From NCBI RefSeq assembly GCF_023343835.1, contig NC_064435.1:38650603-38714602 (forward strand): 64,000 nucleotides of DNA. The letters are read 5' to 3'. This stretch comes from Lagopus muta. Lineage: Eukaryota > Chordata > Aves > Galliformes > Phasianidae. How positions within the stretch are numbered: position 1 is the stretch's first letter; each line of letters starts with the position of its first letter. Positions 61,500-64,000 of this stretch are shown here, piece after piece. The notes under the pieces are model-generated. The model did not search any database. It had not been told where the DNA came from and saw nothing but the letters and a program-made list of their open reading frames with translations. The position numbers and the translations under genes are program-made.

Positions 61500-62178
61500 G
61501 AAAAGTGAATTTGGGGATAGTGGTGGATGGCAACTGGACATGAGCCAGCAGTGTGTCCTCACAGCCGGGAAAGCCAACTGTATCCTGGTCTGCATCCAAA
61601 GCAGCACAGTCAGCAGGGCAAGGGAAGTGATCCTGCCCCTCTGCCCTGCACTGGTGAGACCTCACCTGATGTAGTGTGTCCACATGTGGAGTCCTCAGTA
61701 CAGGAGAGACATGGGCCTGTTGGAGGGCGTCCAAAGGAGGGCCACATAATTGATCCAAGGGATGGAATATTTCCCCTATGAGGACAGGCTGAGAGAGCTG
61801 GGGCTGTTCAGCCTAGAGAAGAGGTTTCAGGGAGAGCTGATAGTGGCCCTTCAGTATCTAAAGGGGTGCTATAAGAAAGAAGGAGACAAACTCTTTAGCA
61901 GGGTCTGTGGTGATAGGACAAAGGGAAATGCTTTCAAACAGAAAGAGGGGAGATTTAGACTGGATATAAGAAGGTGTTTTATGATAAAGGTGGTGAGGCA
62001 CTGGCACAGGTTGCCCAGAGAAATGGTGGATGCTCCATTTTTGGAGACAATCAAGGTCAAGCTGGACAGGACTTTGAGCAACTTGATGTAGCTGCAGATG
62101 TCCCTGTTTGCTGTAGGGGAGTTAGACTAGATGACCTTTAAGGGTCCTTTCCAACTCAAACTATTCTACGATTTTTGT
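61500..62178 (+). mobile_element. CR1 LINE 3' copy between the two SOX17 copies
   Basis: Forward element, about 680 bp. A frame at 61750-62091 reads YFPYEDRLRELGLFSLEKRF, then LIVALQYLKGCYKKEGDKLF, and RHWHRLPREMVDAPFLETIK, the region translating the end of CR1 ORF2 and the 3' part. It finishes with AGACTAGATGACCTTTAAGG and TCCAACTCAAACTATTCTACG. It lies antisense to SOX17. Confidence 0.93.
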
Positions 62179-62904
62179 GAATTTAATCAAACCCCGTAGG
62201 TTAAAACTGTGAGGAAAGTAACACAGCCACTGCTCAAGCACTGTTTATATCCCGGGCACCATCTGGACGCTGCTCTGTGTGCAGAGTAAGCACGGACCAG
62301 CAGAGAGGGCTGCCCACGTTCGTGTGCTGAGCGCCGCTTCCGCCATGCACCTGTGGGAGCCTTAAGGGAGCACCTGGTGGGGCTGCCAGGAGCGCAGCGC
62401 TGGGACAGAGCTCTGCAGCCGGAACGGGTGGGTAGAGGAGGGGAGATCCTCTAGCAGGTGTTGCACACTGCCAGCGGGGCTACGCCTCGGGAGGCTCAGC
62501 GATGGCGGGCAGCTTGCACCTGGCAGTGCCTATTTGCCAGTGGCAAAGATAGTCAAGATTATTCTGTTACAGGAATTACTTTAAGGAAATTAAAAGTGAG
62601 GGTTCGTGAGCGCTCCTCGTATTGTGCTGCTGTAGAGGAGCACCTCCCTGCCATCGTAGGTTTTAATGTGGTCGGATCGGTCGCAGCCGTCTCGGAAACC
62701 TACCAAATAAATGGTCAGAACATCAGAAACAGGGGAGGAGACAAAGTCTGAACATGGAACACTACGCATACACCTGGAGCAGTGGGACGGCAGGGACGAC
62801 CAGCAGCCTGTACCAGAGGCGAATCCTCACTGCAGGGGCACCCACAGGAGCAGCGCAAGAGCAGCGGTGGCAGTCTGCAGAGCGCGATCGCACCTCTGCG
62901 AGGA
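62179..62904. other. Intergenic spacer between SOX17 copies
   Basis: Moderately GC-rich with some CpG. No gene is recognised; the plus-strand frames at 62458-62751 and 62711-63043 overlap the 3' UTR of the second copy and have no family features. Confidence 0.5.
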
Positions 62905-63251
62905 GATAACGAGGGGAGGTTTTATTATTGTCACTTTATTTGGAAAAGTGCAAAAATACTCTGTACACGACCAATATATAAAAACCCGAACTCTGTACAA
63001 CGTTACAAAACCATCCCGATCTCCGCCAGGATCTCGGCTGTGAATGACATCCCCGCTGTGTGCCACGTAGGGGTTCCACGGTACGAACACTGCACCTCGC
63101 GGTGAGACAGAGACGGCGATCCTGGCATCGTTCGGAGCGCGGTGCGACCGCGGCACCCTCTGAATTCCGAGCGAACCCCGGTCCCGGCAGTCCTCAGCAT
63201 CCGAATAAATTACATAAATAGGAGCGAGGAGTTTCGGCGCCGCCGCAGCCC
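62905..63251 (-). other. Probable 3' UTR of the second SOX17 copy
   Basis: Downstream of the second stop codon, the minus strand runs about 300 nt to two AATAAA signals at 62940-62935 and 62926-62921, with AT-rich, UTR-like sequence including TATATATTGG and ACAGAGTATTTTTGCA before them. Only the first 48 nt after the stop match the first SOX17 copy. Confidence 0.55.
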
Positions 63252-64000
63252 TCAGCCGTCGGCGTAGCCGCAGTAATAGACGGCGCTGCTAGCGTCCGAC
63301 ACCACGGCGGAGAGCGGCCCCGCGGCCTCGGGCGACGCCAGCCCGGCCACGTCGTGGCCCGCGAAGGGCGGCCCCAGCTCGGCCTTGCAGGCGAAGCGCA
63401 GGTACTGCTCGAACTCGCTGCGGTCCACCTCGCCCAGCAGCTCCTCCTGCGGCAAGTGCTCCAGCGGCTCCCGGCACGCCGCGGCTTCGGGCGGCGGGGA
63501 CGGCTGCGCGCCCAGCGCCACGGGCACGGGCACGGGAGCGGGCGGGCCGCGGCCCGGGCACAGCTGCCCGTAGTAGTGCGGCGGCGCCGGGCAGCCCAGC
63601 AGCCCCTGCAGCGGGCCGCCCGGCCCCAGCTCGCCGGCAGCGGGGTGCGGGTGCTGGTGGTGCCGCCGCAGCGCCGCCCCCGCGGGGCTCTCGCCCGCTC
63701 CCACCGCCGAGAAGTCTCCCGCCGCAGCCGCCGCCGGGCCGTAGCCGACGTAGGGCCCCGGCGCGCACTCGTCGTGCGGCCCCGGCGCGAAGAACGGCGC
63801 CTCGCTGTGCGCCGCGTCCAGCGGGGACGGGTCCGGCGTGGGAAGCCCGAAGCCGTCGAAGGCGGCGCCCAGCGGCGGGCAGTCCCGATAGCGCCCCGGC
63901 CCCGCCGCGTAGCCGCGCTCCGCGTAGGGCAGCGCCAGGCTCTCGGCGCACGTCCCGATGCCGCCTCCGTCGGAGCCCAACGCCGGCGGCGCCGCCTCGG
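63252..64000 (-). CDS. Second SOX17-like copy, partial last exon at window edge
   Basis: This minus-strand frame, open to the window edge, repeats SOX17 exon 2 from about residue 157 to the stop: [14 protein letters not shown] is intact and the end is [15 protein letters not shown] plus TGA. Compared with 59096-59850 it has two substitutions (Gly to Ser in AAHGEAP/AAHSEAP, and one silent Leu codon), a 12-bp in-frame deletion in the Gln-His-Pro run and a 6-bp in-frame insertion adding Pro-Val. There are no stops or frameshifts in the visible part. Whether the HMG box and promoter are present lies beyond 64000. It could be a functional tandem paralogue, a partial duplicate or an assembly duplication. 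Confidence 0.85.
   Translation of the reverse strand, partial: EAAPPALGSDGGGIGTCAESLALPYAERGYAAGPGRYRDCPPLGAAFDGFGLPTPDPSPLDAAHSEAPFFAPGPHDECAPGPYVGYGPAAAAAGDFSAVGAGESPAGAALRRHHQHPHPAAGELGPGGPLQGLLGCPAPPHYYGQLCPGRGPPAPVPVPVALGAQPSPPPEAAACREPLEHLPQEELLGEVDRSEFEQYLRFACKAELGPPFAGHDVAGLASPEAAGPLSAVVSDASSAVYYCGYADG

Noticed and set aside
1-64000. CRISPR arrays, operons, prokaryotic systems or tRNA/rRNA genes
   Set aside because: The sequence is vertebrate nuclear DNA. No regularly spaced repeats, tRNA cloverleaf signatures or rRNA blocks were seen.

Overview
The window is nuclear DNA from a bird, most likely a galliform. It is AT-rich and intron-rich, and it is scattered with CR1 LINE fragments of the avian kind, whose 3' ends carry the ATTCTATG or GATTCTGT tandem octamer. 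Two vertebrate genes are recognised, both on the minus strand: RP1 at the left edge and SOX17 near the right edge. SOX17 upstream of RP1 in the same orientation is also the human chromosome 8 order, so the synteny is ordinary for vertebrates. The species cannot be named from the sequence.

Layout. Positions 1-5697 hold the 5' coding part of RP1: exon 2 with the start codon, first doublecortin domain and most of the second; exon 3 finishing the second domain; and the start of the giant last coding exon, which runs off the left edge. Positions 5698 to about 58780 are a long non-coding stretch, containing RP1 5' flank or intron 1 and intergenic DNA. I find no convincing protein gene there, only CR1 remnants in both orientations, one ERV/LTR-like remnant, simple repeats and two weak candidates for RP1 5' exons. 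Positions 58780-60399 hold a complete two-exon SOX17 (405 aa, 86-bp intron inside the HMG box) in a strong CpG island that continues to about 61330. A 680-bp CR1 copy lies at 61500-62178. Positions 62905-64000 hold the 3' UTR and part of the last exon of a second SOX17 copy, which runs off the right edge.

The most notable observation is this second SOX17 copy. Over about 800 bp it matches the first with only four base changes and two in-frame indels, while the sequence 3' of the shared block is unrelated. This means a recent tandem duplication, gene conversion between tandem paralogues, or an assembly artefact in a GC-rich region; the window alone cannot decide. The doublecortin protein RP1 works in photoreceptor outer segments and SOX17 is an endoderm and endothelial transcription factor. 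They are neighbours by ancestry and nothing here suggests they work together. I found no undescribed multi-gene system.
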